64,000 nucleotides of DNA from Pseudomonadota bacterium (GTDB taxonomy: Bacteria; Pseudomonadota; Gammaproteobacteria; Pseudomonadales; Azotimanducaceae), in assembly GCA_027624035.1 (NCBI GenBank), contig JAQBUI010000011.1:22129-86128 (forward strand). Direction: 5' to 3'. How positions within the stretch are numbered: position 1 is the first letter of the stretch; each line of letters opens with the position of its first letter. The notes below the pieces were generated by a model. That model did not search any database. It was not told the origin of the DNA and saw only the letters and a program-made list of their open reading frames with translations. Positions 7,260 to 17,500 of the stretch are shown here, piece by piece. Both the position numbers and the translations under genes were made by a program.

Positions 7260-8042
7260 TCAGGCCTCTGTCTGATCATCCTGGTCAGCAGGCTCGGTAT
7301 AGTTGAAACCCGCAACGCGGTCACGGCCCTGCTCAATCGCAAACTCCAGGGCGGTGTTCACGTTCTCGATCAGTTGCTGGGGTGATTCCGTACCGTGGTA
7401 GCTGGTGATCCCGCCGGAATTCGTGATCTTGAGCTGTGGGTCCTTGGAAATCTGAATCTGGCCAATCAACTGACTGATCCGGTTGACGACCATGACTGCC
7501 TCGTCCTCAGATGCCCCTGACAGGATAAGACCAAAATTGTCGGAGCCCATGCGGGCGGTGATGTCGACCTCACGCAGGGCTGCCCTGACGATTCGGGCAT
7601 AGAGTTGAAGCATCTCGTTGGCGCTCGCCAGGCCATGCTGGTCTACCACATCGGAGAACTGATCCACCTGCAACATGATGAGGGTAAAGGCATAGGAGCC
7701 TCGATTGCTCATGCCGCTGTGCTGAACCAGCATCTCCAGGAAGTATTTCTCGTTATAACAGCCCGTCAGTTCATCCCGGGTGGTGACCGACGCGAGGTCG
7801 GACCTGACTTTATCGAGCTTTTCGGTGGCTTCCTGCAACTTCCGATTCGCCTCGGCCGCCTCTCGCTCAAGACGATTGAGTGCCGAATTGATCACGAGAT
7901 TGGGCGCCACCATCATCAGAGCCATCGTGATGCCAATCACGATCCACTGATAGATATCGCTGTCGCGAAGCAGAAACAGCACCAGGCCGTACAGCACCAC
8001 GGTGTTCACGGTCAGCAGCAGGTAGATTCTTGACTTTTGCAT
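7260..8042 (-). CDS. Membrane GGDEF-domain protein with degenerate active site (GSDNF)
   Basis: Two transmembrane helices (residues about 8-25 and 33-52) are followed by a coiled coil (55-90) and a GGDEF domain (90-245) of diguanylate cyclase type. The signature reads GSDNF instead of GGDEF, replacing the second glycine and the catalytic glutamate, so cyclase activity is doubtful. The product-binding I-site RxxD is intact (REVD, five residues before the signature). This pattern fits a c-di-GMP receptor rather than an enzyme. The start is ATG 8042, with a GTG one codon earlier less likely. It is divergent from the metallo-hydrolase gene. Confidence 0.87.
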   Translation of the reverse strand: MQKSRIYLLLTVNTVVLYGLVLFLLRDSDIYQWIVIGITMALMMVAPNLVINSALNRLEREAAEANRKLQEATEKLDKVRSDLASVTTRDELTGCYNEKYFLEMLVQHSGMSNRGSYAFTLIMLQVDQFSDVVDQHGLASANEMLQLYARIVRAALREVDITARMGSDNFGLILSGASEDEAVMVVNRISQLIGQIQISKDPQLKITNSGGITSYHGTESPQQLIENVNTALEFAIEQGRDRVAGFNYTEPADQDDQTEA

Positions 8043-8190
8043 CACACATCATGTGAATACCGAAACTTTATGGAATCAACTATTCCACCAAAACACAAGC
8101 ACTGGTTTACGGACGGTTCATTGCTGGCGCCGGGCTTTACTTTCTGTGGCACTCGCTGGGACACTGACTGTGACACTGGCAGGAGCAAAC

Positions 8191-9069
8191 ATGGAGAACT
8201 GGCGGCTGGGGGATATCGCGATTACCCGTATCGAGGAACTGATCGGCCCACTGTTCGATCCAGTGAGGTTCTTCCCCGACTATGACCAGGCGGCATTTGA
8301 CAGGCACCAGGACTGGCTCTACCCCAATCATGTCGACCCTCGGTCCGGTAACCTGATCGCCAGCATGCACTCCTGGCTTGTCCAGACACCGGACCACAAC
8401 ATTCTGATTGATACCTGCATTGGGGATGACAAAGACCGGATGCCTTACCGCAACTGGCACCGAATGCACACCGGATGGCTCTCAAGGCTGCCGATAGACC
8501 CCACCGAGGTCGACTTCGTCCTGTGCACCCACCTCCATGTGGACCATGTGGGCTGGAATACGCGGCTGGTCAATGGGCAATGGATCCCGACCTTTCCAAA
8601 TGCGAAATATGTATTCAGCCAGGCAGAGTTCGATTTCTGGCAGGCGGCACGGTCAACACCAGATCCAGATACCTTCAACGAGGTGAACAACAAGACGTTC
8701 GATGACAGCGTTCTGCCGATCATGGGCCTCGCGCAACTCATCGCCGCCAGCGCAGACCTGATACCCGGGGTGATGTCGGTCTCCCCTGCACCGGGCCATA
8801 CTCCAGGCAGCAGTGCCATCACACTGACATCCGGGCAACAGCAGGCACTGTTTACCGGCGACATCTGCCATCATCCAATTCAGGTCTGGTATCCGGACTG
8901 GAACAGTGCCTATTGCGAAATCCCTGATCAGGCCATTGCCACCCGCAGGGCCGTCCTGTCGCGATGTGCAGAGCATCACATGCTGATGATGCCAGCGCAC
9001 TTCGGGCCCGCTCACGCGGGCTATGTTGACGAGACCGCCTCAGGGTTCGAATTCAGGTTCACTGACTGA
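8191..9069 (+). CDS. MBL-fold metallo-hydrolase
   Basis: The 292-residue protein has the metallo-beta-lactamase zinc signature THLHVDHVGW near residue 115, then PGHTPGS, TGDICHHP and PAHFGPA supplying the remaining His and Asp ligands. It resembles lactonase or esterase-like MBL proteins such as the AttM/quorum-quenching group, but the substrate is undecided. I chose ATG 8191 because AGGAG precedes it at five bases. The longer open frame to 8053 would add 46 residues without homology that could mimic a signal peptide, so export is an open alternative. Confidence 0.87.
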   Translation: MENWRLGDIAITRIEELIGPLFDPVRFFPDYDQAAFDRHQDWLYPNHVDPRSGNLIASMHSWLVQTPDHNILIDTCIGDDKDRMPYRNWHRMHTGWLSRLPIDPTEVDFVLCTHLHVDHVGWNTRLVNGQWIPTFPNAKYVFSQAEFDFWQAARSTPDPDTFNEVNNKTFDDSVLPIMGLAQLIAASADLIPGVMSVSPAPGHTPGSSAITLTSGQQQALFTGDICHHPIQVWYPDWNSAYCEIPDQAIATRRAVLSRCAEHHMLMMPAHFGPAHAGYVDETASGFEFRFTD

Positions 9070-9111
9070 CACGCAATAACCTGGCGGCCCCATCGCCGGG
9101 CCAGCCGTCCG

Positions 9112-9717
9112 CTAGCGATCGTGTGGGGTCCAGCCGGGGTCTGCAAGCTGGAATATCGTATCCAGCATCCGATAGGTGAGCCCCCAGACGACCTGACCTT
9201 CAACGCCGTAGGCAGGAAATGGCTCATGTCGGCCCTGGATCATGAATTTCGTTTCCTGGTAAGAATGGCCGCGGTGCATGTCGTGCAGCGACCCCCACAG
9301 CACCGCATCCACTTCGTGATTGAGATCGAGGTCCACATCCGGTTCATGAAGTTCGTAGACGAACGGCACCACGATCAGTTCACCACGCCGCCCCCGGGCA
9401 TTCGGGCGGACCGCATCCAGCTCGCCAAGACAGGTAGCATGTCGTTGCAGATCAAGGCCGATTTCCTCCATGGTCTCCCGTTCTGCCGTCTGTTGGAGGT
9501 TGTCATCCTGAGCCTCACGATGACCCCCCGGAAAAGCCATATGGCCCGACCAGGGGTCGCCCTCGCGGGCGGCCCTCAAAATGAACAGTACTTCCGTATG
9601 GTGCCCTGTCTGCCTCAGAATCGTGGCCACGGCAGCCTGCCGGGCCCCCGCCATTTCGCGGTAGGGCTCAGGCGAATGTTCGGCAATCGCCGTTCTGATT
9701 CGTTCCAGTGATACCAT
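9112..9717 (-). CDS. NUDIX hydrolase, CoA pyrophosphatase type
   Basis: The 201-residue product hydrolyses a nucleoside diphosphate-linked substrate. The family signature FPGGHREAQDDN with AERETMEEIGL at about residues 62-88 is the spaced NUDIX box of the CoA pyrophosphatase (NudL/YeaB) group, which cleaves CoA to 4'-phosphopantetheine and 3',5'-ADP. The preceding motif WSGHMAFPGGH matches this group. The gene is convergent with the MBL gene and divergent from the M48 protease gene. Confidence 0.88.
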   Translation of the reverse strand: MVSLERIRTAIAEHSPEPYREMAGARQAAVATILRQTGHHTEVLFILRAAREGDPWSGHMAFPGGHREAQDDNLQQTAERETMEEIGLDLQRHATCLGELDAVRPNARGRRGELIVVPFVYELHEPDVDLDLNHEVDAVLWGSLHDMHRGHSYQETKFMIQGRHEPFPAYGVEGQVVWGLTYRMLDTIFQLADPGWTPHDR

Positions 9718-9787
9718 AACAGTCCAACGTGATCCGGGGCGGATGTCGCCACCATAAGGGCAATGCGAGATTCAAGGAGGCATTATC

Positions 9788-11329
9788 GTGACTAACCTGA
9801 GTTTACACAAACTGATCGCTCCCCTGCTCATAGGCATACTCCTGGCAAGCGGATGCGCAGTGAATCCGGTGACGGGCAAAAACGAGTTGGCTTTCATCAG
9901 CGAGAGCCAGGAAATCGCCATTGGCGCCGAGCAATACGCACCATCCCAGCAGTCCCAGGGCGGCCGCTACCGTGTAGACCCATCATTGACAGACTATGTG
10001 AGCGAAGTCGGGATGCGAGTTGCCCGGGAAAGTGATCGTGCGCTGCCCTATGAGTTTGTCGTACTCAATGATTCGAGCCCGAATGCCTGGGCCCTGCCTG
10101 GTGGCAAGATCGCGGTCAACCGGGGGCTGCTGATGCAGCTTGAAAGTGAGGCAGAACTGGCAGCCGTACTGGGGCACGAGATTGTCCACAGTGCCGCCCG
10201 CCACGGTGCCCAGTCCATGCAACGCGGCGTGCTGCTTCAGGGAGCGATGATCGCGACCTCACTGGCCACCCAGGATGAAGCCTACGGTAACTACGTCGTC
10301 GGCGCGGCCCAACTGGGCGCGCAGCTGGTCACACTCAAGTATGGGCGAGGCGCTGAACTTGAGGCCGACCGGTACGGTATCGAATACATGGTGCAAGCCG
10401 GCTACGACCCGCGCGCCGCCATCTCCCTGCAGGAGACTTTCGTCAGACTCTCGGACTCCGGCGCGCCGAACTGGCTGGAAGGGTTGTTTTCAAGCCACCC
10501 GCCTTCAATGGACCGGGTGCAGGCCAACCGGGAATCGGTCTCACAGCTGGACCTTCGGGCAGACCTTGAGACCGGTAAAGAACGCTACGATCAGGCGCTG
10601 GCACATCTTCGCTCGGTCCAGCCAGCTTACGAGGAATTGCAACGCGCCCAGTTTCTGGTGAGCGAAAACAAGCTGGAGTCCGCCGAAACAGCTCTGCACA
10701 AAGCCATCCGGATAGAGCCGAATGAAGCGCTCTTTCACGGCACCCTTGGCGACGTCTATCGCCTTGAAAACCGTTTCGAATCGGCGACTGGTGCCTACGA
10801 TCAGGCACTTGCGCTGGACGCCGAGTACTATCGCTATTACCTGGGCCGGGGCCTGGCACTGGCGCGACAGGGCAGGAACGTCGAGGCGAGGGCTGATCTG
10901 ACCCGAAGCAATCAATTGTTGCCCACAGCTACCGCCATGACCGCCCTGGGCAATCTGTCACTGGCGGCCGGACAACCCGGTGAGGCCAAGGAGTACTTTC
11001 GGGTTGCCATGTCAGCTGACAATCAACAGGGCAAGATCGCCCGGAGCGCCTATATTCGGCTGGACCTGCCCGATAATCCTGGTGCCTACTTTGACGTGTC
11101 ACCTGCCCTGGACGATGGCGTCCTCGTCGCTAATATCGAGAACAAGAGCGGGCTCGCGGTACGGCTACTTGACGTTCACTTTGCCGCACGAATCAACGGC
11201 GAACCACTCAGCCGGATCGTCACCGTGCGTGATATCACTGGCTGGGGAAGAGTCTCGTCGGGATGGCGACTGCGCGACGATGACATCCTTTCGGACGTCA
11301 GGGTAACGATTGCGAACCCTAGACTGTAA
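9788..11329 (+). CDS. Lipoprotein M48 zinc metalloprotease with TPR repeats
   Basis: The 513-residue protein starts at GTG 9788 behind AAGGAGG. A lipoprotein signal ends in LLASGC, predicting acylation at about Cys23 and attachment in the periplasm. The M48 catalytic core has the zinc motif HEIVH near residue 129 and the third ligand in GAELEADRYGIEY near 191. TPR-like helices occupy residues 255-420, followed by a short beta-rich tail of unknown role. The layout recalls BepA/LoiP proteases that maintain outer membrane proteins; that role is inferred. Confidence 0.9.
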   Translation: MTNLSLHKLIAPLLIGILLASGCAVNPVTGKNELAFISESQEIAIGAEQYAPSQQSQGGRYRVDPSLTDYVSEVGMRVARESDRALPYEFVVLNDSSPNAWALPGGKIAVNRGLLMQLESEAELAAVLGHEIVHSAARHGAQSMQRGVLLQGAMIATSLATQDEAYGNYVVGAAQLGAQLVTLKYGRGAELEADRYGIEYMVQAGYDPRAAISLQETFVRLSDSGAPNWLEGLFSSHPPSMDRVQANRESVSQLDLRADLETGKERYDQALAHLRSVQPAYEELQRAQFLVSENKLESAETALHKAIRIEPNEALFHGTLGDVYRLENRFESATGAYDQALALDAEYYRYYLGRGLALARQGRNVEARADLTRSNQLLPTATAMTALGNLSLAAGQPGEAKEYFRVAMSADNQQGKIARSAYIRLDLPDNPGAYFDVSPALDDGVLVANIENKSGLAVRLLDVHFAARINGEPLSRIVTVRDITGWGRVSSGWRLRDDDILSDVRVTIANPRL

Positions 11330-11489
11330 TTTTGACCCTCAGGCAGTATGGATCACGCGCCCTGGTTCAGAACCGTACCCACTTCCATCGCCGCCACCCG
11401 ATCCGGACGCTGCACCCTGATGTGACCGTTAGATGACTCCCGCGCCGGGTGTGAATCTGATGAGGTGTGCGGTCTGATATATTGTGCCC

Positions 11490-12770
11490 ATGAATGAGCT
11501 CGCCCCCCGCCAGGATTCCGATGTGCTGCCCACCGGCTTCTGGGCAAAGACCTTTGCCGCATTCCGCATCGCTAACTTCCGCTGGTTCTTTGCGGCGCTG
11601 TGCTGCAACTTTGCCTCAATGAACATCCAGATGTTCATCCGCGGCTGGCTCGTGTTCGAAATCACCCACTCCTACGAAAAGCTGGGCTGGATGACCGCCG
11701 CCGGCGGCATCGTCGGGCTCATCGCGGCCCCGCTTGGTGGCGTGATAGCCGACCGGGTTCCTCAGAAAAAGACGGTGCTTCAGGCCGCCGGCGTCGCCAA
11801 TGGCATCGTCACAGTGGTCATCGCGGTTCTGATCACCAGGCAAATGCTGCAGTTTGAGCATCTGCTGGCCGCATCGGTGCTGCAGGGCTTCATCATGAAC
11901 GGCATGATGCCCTCTCGCCAGGCCCTGACCAGAGACGTGGTCGGGCTCGACCTTCTCACCAATGCCATCGGCCTGTCCACCTCCGGGATGAATGCCGCTC
12001 GACTCATGTTGCCGGGCCTGGCGGGCGGCCTCGTGGCCGCACTGGGCGGTGGCGACGGCAATGTAGACCCGGCCAAATGGGTGTATCTGATGATGACCGT
12101 TTTGTACTTCGGGGCGGCCGCCATGATGCTGAAGGTCAGGGTGATCGATCACCATCCTCACGACCGCCACCAGGACCCGGTACTGATCCAGATCAGGGCC
12201 GGATTCGCCTATGTTCTGCGTACACCCGTGATCTTCATGTTGCTGGGCTGCAACTTCCTGATGGTGTTCTTCAGCATGACCTACTTCATGCTGTTACCTG
12301 GCTTTGTCAAGGAGGTGCTCGGTGCCGGGCCGGAGAAGCTTGGGCTGATCATCTCGGTATCGGGACTGGGGTCCCTTGCGGGCTCGTTGGTCATTGCTTC
12401 CCTGCCGAATCGCAATCGAGCCCGAATCCTGCTATCCGGTTCGCTACTGGCGGGAATCGCCCTCATGGGTTTTGCCCTCTCCACAAACTACTGGCTTTCG
12501 CTGGTCTTACTGACCATCGTCGGCCTGGGCCAGTCTACCCGCATGTCCCTGTCCAACGTCCTGATTCAGTCGCATGTTGATGACGATTACCGGGGCCGTG
12601 TGATGAGCATCTACATGCTGGAAATGTCAGTGCTGTCGATCGCAGTCTATCCGATCAGTATTCTGGCAGACGTTCTGGGGCCCCAGTGGGCTGTGGGCGG
12701 GTCCGCTGCATGCCTGGTCGTACTGATTCTTGTTCTGTTCAAAGTCCCGGCATATCGCAACCTTGATTGA
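11490..12770 (+). CDS. Major facilitator superfamily transporter
   Basis: The 426-residue protein has about 12 hydrophobic helices and the MFS loop signature GGVIADRVPQKK after helix 2. It belongs to the MFS_3/EntS-like exporters. Substrate specificity cannot be read from the sequence. The start is ATG 11490, with a GTG two codons upstream possible. No strong ribosome site is visible. A basic, soluble N-terminus of about 25 residues precedes the first helix. Confidence 0.87.
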   Translation: MNELAPRQDSDVLPTGFWAKTFAAFRIANFRWFFAALCCNFASMNIQMFIRGWLVFEITHSYEKLGWMTAAGGIVGLIAAPLGGVIADRVPQKKTVLQAAGVANGIVTVVIAVLITRQMLQFEHLLAASVLQGFIMNGMMPSRQALTRDVVGLDLLTNAIGLSTSGMNAARLMLPGLAGGLVAALGGGDGNVDPAKWVYLMMTVLYFGAAAMMLKVRVIDHHPHDRHQDPVLIQIRAGFAYVLRTPVIFMLLGCNFLMVFFSMTYFMLLPGFVKEVLGAGPEKLGLIISVSGLGSLAGSLVIASLPNRNRARILLSGSLLAGIALMGFALSTNYWLSLVLLTIVGLGQSTRMSLSNVLIQSHVDDDYRGRVMSIYMLEMSVLSIAVYPISILADVLGPQWAVGGSAACLVVLILVLFKVPAYRNLD

Positions 12771-12843
12771 ACCCCGCCAACATTGCCAGCAGGCTGCGTA
12801 ATTCGTTAGGCTCCACGATCAGTTCAACCACTGCCTCTGCGCT

Positions 12844-13527
12844 ATGGCGAAAATCTTGATCTGGGATCTGCCGGTTCGTCTGTTTCACTGGCTTCTGCTA
12901 CTGCTGGTCTCCGTGTCGGTGACCACGGGCCTCGTGGGCGGCTACATGGACTACCACATGATGAGCGGATTCGGGATACTCGCCCTTTTGTTGTTTCGAA
13001 TTGGTTGGGGGTTCATCGGCAGCTATCATGCCCGGTTCCGGAACTTCATGAAGGGGCCAGCCACCACGCTGGGCTATGTGGGGGAGGCCTTTCGATTCAA
13101 ACGAGGCGGCCAGAACCCCGTACATTATCCGGGACACAATCCCCTCGGTGCACTCAGCGTCATTGCCATGCTGGCCGCTCTGATGTTTCAGGCCGTGACG
13201 GGCCTGTTTGCCAATGACGACTTCTTCACGGAGGGGCCGCTCGCCTACCTCGTAAGCTATGACACCAGCCGGGAACTGACCGGACTTCACAAACGCGCCA
13301 AGTGGGTGCTCGGCGGCCTGATCGCGCTGCATCTCATTGCCATCGCATGGTATCAGTTCGCTCGATCAACGAATCTGGTGGGGCCCATGATCACCGGCCG
13401 CAAAGAAATAACCGACGTCGCGGCGTCAGCTGATGACCAACACGATCCGCATCGCTATCCCTTCCGGGCCGTGGTACTGGCAGTGCTGTGCGGCGCCCTG
13501 GTCTACTGGGTGACGGCCCTGGGCTAA
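12844..13527 (+). CDS. Cytochrome b561-type membrane haem protein
   Basis: The 227-residue protein starts with WDLPVRLFHWLLLLLV, the first haem-ligand helix of the di-haem cytochrome b (Ni/Fe-hydrogenase b-type) family. It has four or five membrane helices and further histidines in YHMMSG, GLHKRAKW and LHLIAIAW. These proteins pass electrons between the quinone pool and periplasmic carriers. The convergent neighbour encodes a cytochrome c', a frequent partner, so the two probably form one electron-transfer unit. Confidence 0.88.
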   Translation: MAKILIWDLPVRLFHWLLLLLVSVSVTTGLVGGYMDYHMMSGFGILALLLFRIGWGFIGSYHARFRNFMKGPATTLGYVGEAFRFKRGGQNPVHYPGHNPLGALSVIAMLAALMFQAVTGLFANDDFFTEGPLAYLVSYDTSRELTGLHKRAKWVLGGLIALHLIAIAWYQFARSTNLVGPMITGRKEITDVAASADDQHDPHRYPFRAVVLAVLCGALVYWVTALG

Positions 13528-13549
13528 ATCGGCCCTCGCGACGGGCCGA

Positions 13550-13981
13550 TCAGTGTTCTTCCCGGAAGTCATCATGACAGCCCTTGCACGCCTGCCCTAC
13601 CGACCGGAACGCCATCCCAACGCCCTCACCCGAGTTGACCGCGCTTTCAAAAGCCGCAGTCGCGTCAATGAACTCGTTCAACGCCGCCTTGAATTCCTCG
13701 GGCTTCTCCCAGATTGAGGGCAATGCTTCGGACTTGCCACCACCACTGCCCGCGGGGAAGATCCCGGGCACCAATTTCGCCAGGGCTGCCAAATTCTTCG
13801 CGTGAACCGGAAGATTCTCCAGGTGCACCTGGCCGCGCATGATCGCGCCAATCGAACTGGCCTCGCCACCGATGGACTTCATCACACCCTCCCGGTACTT
13901 GTACTCAGCCTCGTTTTCCGCGAACGCAATGGGCACGATCACGAGGGACATCAGCACCGCAGTCAGAACTTTCAAGATCAC
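13550..13981 (-). CDS. Cytochrome c' family (c-556 type) protein
   Basis: The 143-residue precursor has a signal peptide (about residues 1-21, ending IAFA) and one haem-binding motif CKGCH close to the C-terminus near residue 133, the hallmark of four-helix cytochrome c'. The mature protein is periplasmic. Cytochromes c' bind NO or act as electron carriers. It is convergent with the cytochrome b gene 22 bases away. Confidence 0.92.
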   Translation of the reverse strand: MILKVLTAVLMSLVIVPIAFAENEAEYKYREGVMKSIGGEASSIGAIMRGQVHLENLPVHAKNLAALAKLVPGIFPAGSGGGKSEALPSIWEKPEEFKAALNEFIDATAAFESAVNSGEGVGMAFRSVGQACKGCHDDFREEH

Positions 13982-14160
13982 GTCTCCTTGGATTCAAACG
14001 AGGTAGTTTACTGTGAGTAGTTGACCGGGGGAACCACAGGGGAGTCATCCGGATTCGCCTGGCTATCTCTCCCGGTGCGAAACCGGTGCCAGACCTGATT
14101 ATCATTGACCTGCCTGATGTTCGCCGATATGGTTCTCACACTCACAAACCTCAGCCAGAC

Positions 14161-14397
14161 ATGACCAAAGAGCAGAACTACCCGTTTGAGGCATCCCTTG
14201 CCAGACTCGAGGAACTCGTCACACAAATGGAAAATGGTGACCTGTCCCTTGAGCAGTCACTGAAGACCTTCGAGGAGGGCATCAAACTGACCCGCGAGTG
14301 TCAGCAGGCGCTCAAGAACGCGGAACAGAAGGTGGCCCTGCTCATGGAAAAAAACGGTGGTTTGGAAGAACAGCCATTTCAGGAGACCGATGGCTGA
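14161..14397 (+). CDS. xseB: Exodeoxyribonuclease VII small subunit
   Basis: This 78-residue helical protein has the family pattern FEASLARLEELVTQME, NGDLSLEQSLKTFEEGIKL, then CQQALKNAEQKV. It associates with XseA to degrade single-stranded DNA. I start it at ATG 14161; the longer frame to 14086 has no homology. Its end overlaps the ispA start by eight bases, the common xseB-ispA-dxs arrangement. XseA is not in the window. Confidence 0.95.
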   Translation: MTKEQNYPFEASLARLEELVTQMENGDLSLEQSLKTFEEGIKLTRECQQALKNAEQKVALLMEKNGGLEEQPFQETDG

Positions 14398-15343
14398 CTT
14401 CTCCCATCTGCGGGATCGGTCGGAGCGAACCCTGACCAGCGTGCTGCAGACACAACCGGCTCCGCAACGACTTAGAGACGCGATGAACTACAGCGTTCTG
14501 GGCGGTGGAAAGCGGATCCGGGCAATCCTCGTATACCTGACGACGGACGCGCTTGACGCAGACATTGCACTGGCAGATCTCCCCGCTGCTGCGGTCGAAC
14601 TGGTCCACGCGTATTCCCTGATCCACGACGATCTGCCCGCAATGGATGATGATGACCTCAGGCGAGGAAAACCGAGCTGCCATATTGCTTTTGATGAAGC
14701 AACCGCCATTCTCGCAGGCGATGCCCTGCAGGCGCTCGCTTTTCAGGTCATTGCCACGGACGCAAACCTGCCTGCCCGGACTCGACTGGAGATGGTGATC
14801 GGACTGGCCGAAGCAGTCGGCGCAAACGGTATGGTTGCCGGCCAGATGATTGACATGTCGTTTGACGACAGGACCTTCAGGAAGACCGATAACGGGCCCC
14901 GAACGGATTCTTTCCACGGCGAGAGGATGCTGGATAATCATGCCCTTGACCGGGTATTTCCGGACCGCGACGGCCTGGAGAACATGCATCAGCTGAAGAC
15001 AGGCGCATTGATTTCGCTGTCAGCACGGCTCGGCGGCATGATCGCCCGGGCAGACTCCACGACCATGGCGGCGCTCACGGCCTACGGAACCCGGCTGGGT
15101 CTCGCGTTTCAGATCCAGGATGACATCCTTGACGCGACCGGCGAAGAGCATCTGTTGGGCAAACCGCCCGGGTCCGATGAACAGACTGGTAAATCAACTT
15201 TTGTCACGGTGCTGGGCCTGACGGAAGCCCGGCGCACGCTGGAAGAACTCGTGATCGCCGCGCGCGACGCCATTTCACCACTGGGGCCGCGGGCAGAGCC
15301 GCTGGCGCTGCTGGCGCAGTACGTTGGCTCCAGGAATCACTGA
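14390..15343 (+). CDS. ispA: Farnesyl diphosphate synthase (geranyltranstransferase) with an internal insertion
   Basis: The 317-residue enzyme condenses IPP with DMAPP and GPP to make farnesyl diphosphate. The first aspartate-rich motif is DDLPAMDDDDLRRG near residue 83 and the second is QDDILDATG near 243. Between VAGQMID and LENMHQLKTGAL there are about 39 residues, where E. coli IspA has about ten. This insertion of nearly 30 residues lies between helices near the active-site entrance. Position between xseB and dxs is standard. Product chain length could be affected but is not predictable. Confidence 0.93.
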   Translation: MADFSHLRDRSERTLTSVLQTQPAPQRLRDAMNYSVLGGGKRIRAILVYLTTDALDADIALADLPAAAVELVHAYSLIHDDLPAMDDDDLRRGKPSCHIAFDEATAILAGDALQALAFQVIATDANLPARTRLEMVIGLAEAVGANGMVAGQMIDMSFDDRTFRKTDNGPRTDSFHGERMLDNHALDRVFPDRDGLENMHQLKTGALISLSARLGGMIARADSTTMAALTAYGTRLGLAFQIQDDILDATGEEHLLGKPPGSDEQTGKSTFVTVLGLTEARRTLEELVIAARDAISPLGPRAEPLALLAQYVGSRNH

Positions 15344-15460
15344 TGTCACCGCGACGTTCACCCGGTTGTTTTGACAGGCGCCGGGGCCGAACATTTGGTG
15401 TTAGAATTCCTGGTTCGCCCGTCAATTCATTTCGGCCACCCGAAACCTGACCAACCTACT

Positions 15461-17368
15461 ATGTTCAATACCATACCGGTGGAACGACCGGACACACCTC
15501 TACTTGACCGGATCAACAGCCCTTCGGACGTCCGGGCGTTGTCCGAGTCGGAGCTGACGCAACTCGCCTACGAGCTTCGTCACTTCCTCCTTTATACAGT
15601 CGGGCAGACCGGTGGGCACTTCGGGGCCGGGCTGGGTGTCATTGAACTGACGATCGCACTGCACTACGTCTACGACACACCGGATGACCTGCTTGTGTGG
15701 GATGTGGGCCACCAGACCTACCCTCACAAGATCCTGACAGGTCGACGTGAGCGTATGAAGACACTGCGCAAGCACGAGGGTATCGCACCGTTTCCATCCA
15801 GACAGGAAAGTGCCTATGACACCTTTGGTGTCGGACACTCCTCTACCTCTATCAGCGCGGCACTGGGTATGGCCATTGCCAGCCAGATGCGGCAGGAGCA
15901 ACGTCGAACGGTCGCCATTATCGGCGACGGTGCGATGACCGCCGGAATGGCCTTCGAAGCCCTGAATCATGTTGCCGACACCGGCGTTGATCTGCTGGTG
16001 ATTCTGAACGACAACGCCATGTCGATTTCACGTAACGTCGGTGGCCTGGCCAAATATTTTGCCCGAATCCTGAGCAGCCGGCTGTACCTGTCGATGCGTC
16101 AGGGCAGCAAGAAGATCCTGAGCCGTATCCCCCATGCCTGGGAATTCGCCAAGCGAACTGAAGAACATATGAAGGGCATGGTTGTGCCCGGTACGCTTTT
16201 TGACGAATTGGGGCTCAACTACATGGGTCCCATAGACGGCCATGACCTCAAAGCGCTGGTGCAGACCCTGGAGAATATCAAAGACCTGGATGGACCCCAG
16301 TTCCTTCACATCGTCACCCAGAAGGGCAAGGGCTACGGGCCGGCAGAGGATTCACCGGTAGGCACCCATAGCCTGTCCAAGATCGAGAGAACCCCCGCCA
16401 AACCCTCGAATCAGCCCAGCTACTCCAACGTATTCGGGAAGTGGCTATGCGATATGGCCGAAATTGACCCGATGCTGGTCGGAATTACCCCCGCGATGCG
16501 TGAAGGCTCTGACCTCGTCGCTTTCTCGGAGAAGTTCCCGGACCGATACTATGATGTGGCGATCGCAGAACAGCATTCAGTCACCCTGGCCGCAGGCCTT
16601 GCTGTCGCGGGGGCAAAGCCGGTGGTCGCGATCTACTCCACCTTTCTGCAACGGGCGTACGATCAGCTCATACACGATGTGGCCATCCAGAACCTGGATG
16701 TGTTATTTGCGATCGACCGGGCCGGCTTGCTGGAAGACGGCCCAACCCACTCCGGCGTGTTTGATCTGTCGTTCCTGCGATGCGTCCCCAACCTCATTGT
16801 GATGGCGCCATCGGACGAGAATGAGACCCGGCAGATGCTCTATACCGGTTACTGCCACCCAGGACCGGCGGCGGTTCGTTATCCCCGTGGGGTCGGCCCC
16901 GGGATGCAGGTTGAGACCACCATGACGGCCCTGCCGATCGGACGCGCCCGGACATTGCGGGAAGGTGTAACGGTCGCCTTTCTGGCATTCGGGTCCATGG
17001 TCGAGCCAGCGCTTGAAGCCGGCGAGACCATGAACGGCAGCGTGATCGACATGCGATTCGTCAAGCCGCTCGATGAAGAAGTGATCAGCGCCATGGCGAC
17101 CAGCCATGATCTGATTGTCACCGTGGAGGAAAATGTGATCGCGGGTGGTGCCGGATCTGCGGTCATGGAGTATCTGCGGGGCCAGGGGCTAGAGACCGCG
17201 ATACTGACCCTTGGAATTCCCGATCGATTTATCGCCCAGGACAGTCCCGGCGCAATGCTGGCCGCCTGCGGCCTGAGCGCCCAGGGCATTGTCGAGGCCA
17301 CCCGACGCCGACTGGAGTCGGTCTCATCTGATCAGGCACTGTCTGCTGACGGACGCTTGGGCCGGTAA
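15461..17368 (+). CDS. dxs: 1-deoxy-D-xylulose-5-phosphate synthase
   Basis: The 635-residue enzyme joins pyruvate and glyceraldehyde 3-phosphate to form DXP, the first step of the MEP isoprenoid pathway. The thiamine diphosphate motif [16 protein letters not shown] is near residue 150, with the N-terminal [13 protein letters not shown] and [16 protein letters not shown] blocks. The transketolase pyrimidine domain ([19 protein letters not shown]) and the C-terminal domain follow. The start ATG 15461 ([15 protein letters not shown]) matches the usual N-terminus; an upstream extension in the same frame has no homology. It closes the xseB-ispA-dxs cluster. Confidence 0.96.
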   Translation: MFNTIPVERPDTPLLDRINSPSDVRALSESELTQLAYELRHFLLYTVGQTGGHFGAGLGVIELTIALHYVYDTPDDLLVWDVGHQTYPHKILTGRRERMKTLRKHEGIAPFPSRQESAYDTFGVGHSSTSISAALGMAIASQMRQEQRRTVAIIGDGAMTAGMAFEALNHVADTGVDLLVILNDNAMSISRNVGGLAKYFARILSSRLYLSMRQGSKKILSRIPHAWEFAKRTEEHMKGMVVPGTLFDELGLNYMGPIDGHDLKALVQTLENIKDLDGPQFLHIVTQKGKGYGPAEDSPVGTHSLSKIERTPAKPSNQPSYSNVFGKWLCDMAEIDPMLVGITPAMREGSDLVAFSEKFPDRYYDVAIAEQHSVTLAAGLAVAGAKPVVAIYSTFLQRAYDQLIHDVAIQNLDVLFAIDRAGLLEDGPTHSGVFDLSFLRCVPNLIVMAPSDENETRQMLYTGYCHPGPAAVRYPRGVGPGMQVETTMTALPIGRARTLREGVTVAFLAFGSMVEPALEAGETMNGSVIDMRFVKPLDEEVISAMATSHDLIVTVEENVIAGGAGSAVMEYLRGQGLETAILTLGIPDRFIAQDSPGAMLAACGLSAQGIVEATRRRLESVSSDQALSADGRLGR

Positions 17369-17500
17369 CGACCCGACTGCCCGGCCCGGTCTGGGTCTCG
17401 AGGACGACGCCAACGCAGCGATCGCCAAAAGGAAGGCCCTGATCAGAGGCCACAATCTGAAGTAAACAGGTCTGATTCAAGAAGGGCTCGGAAATCCGGC

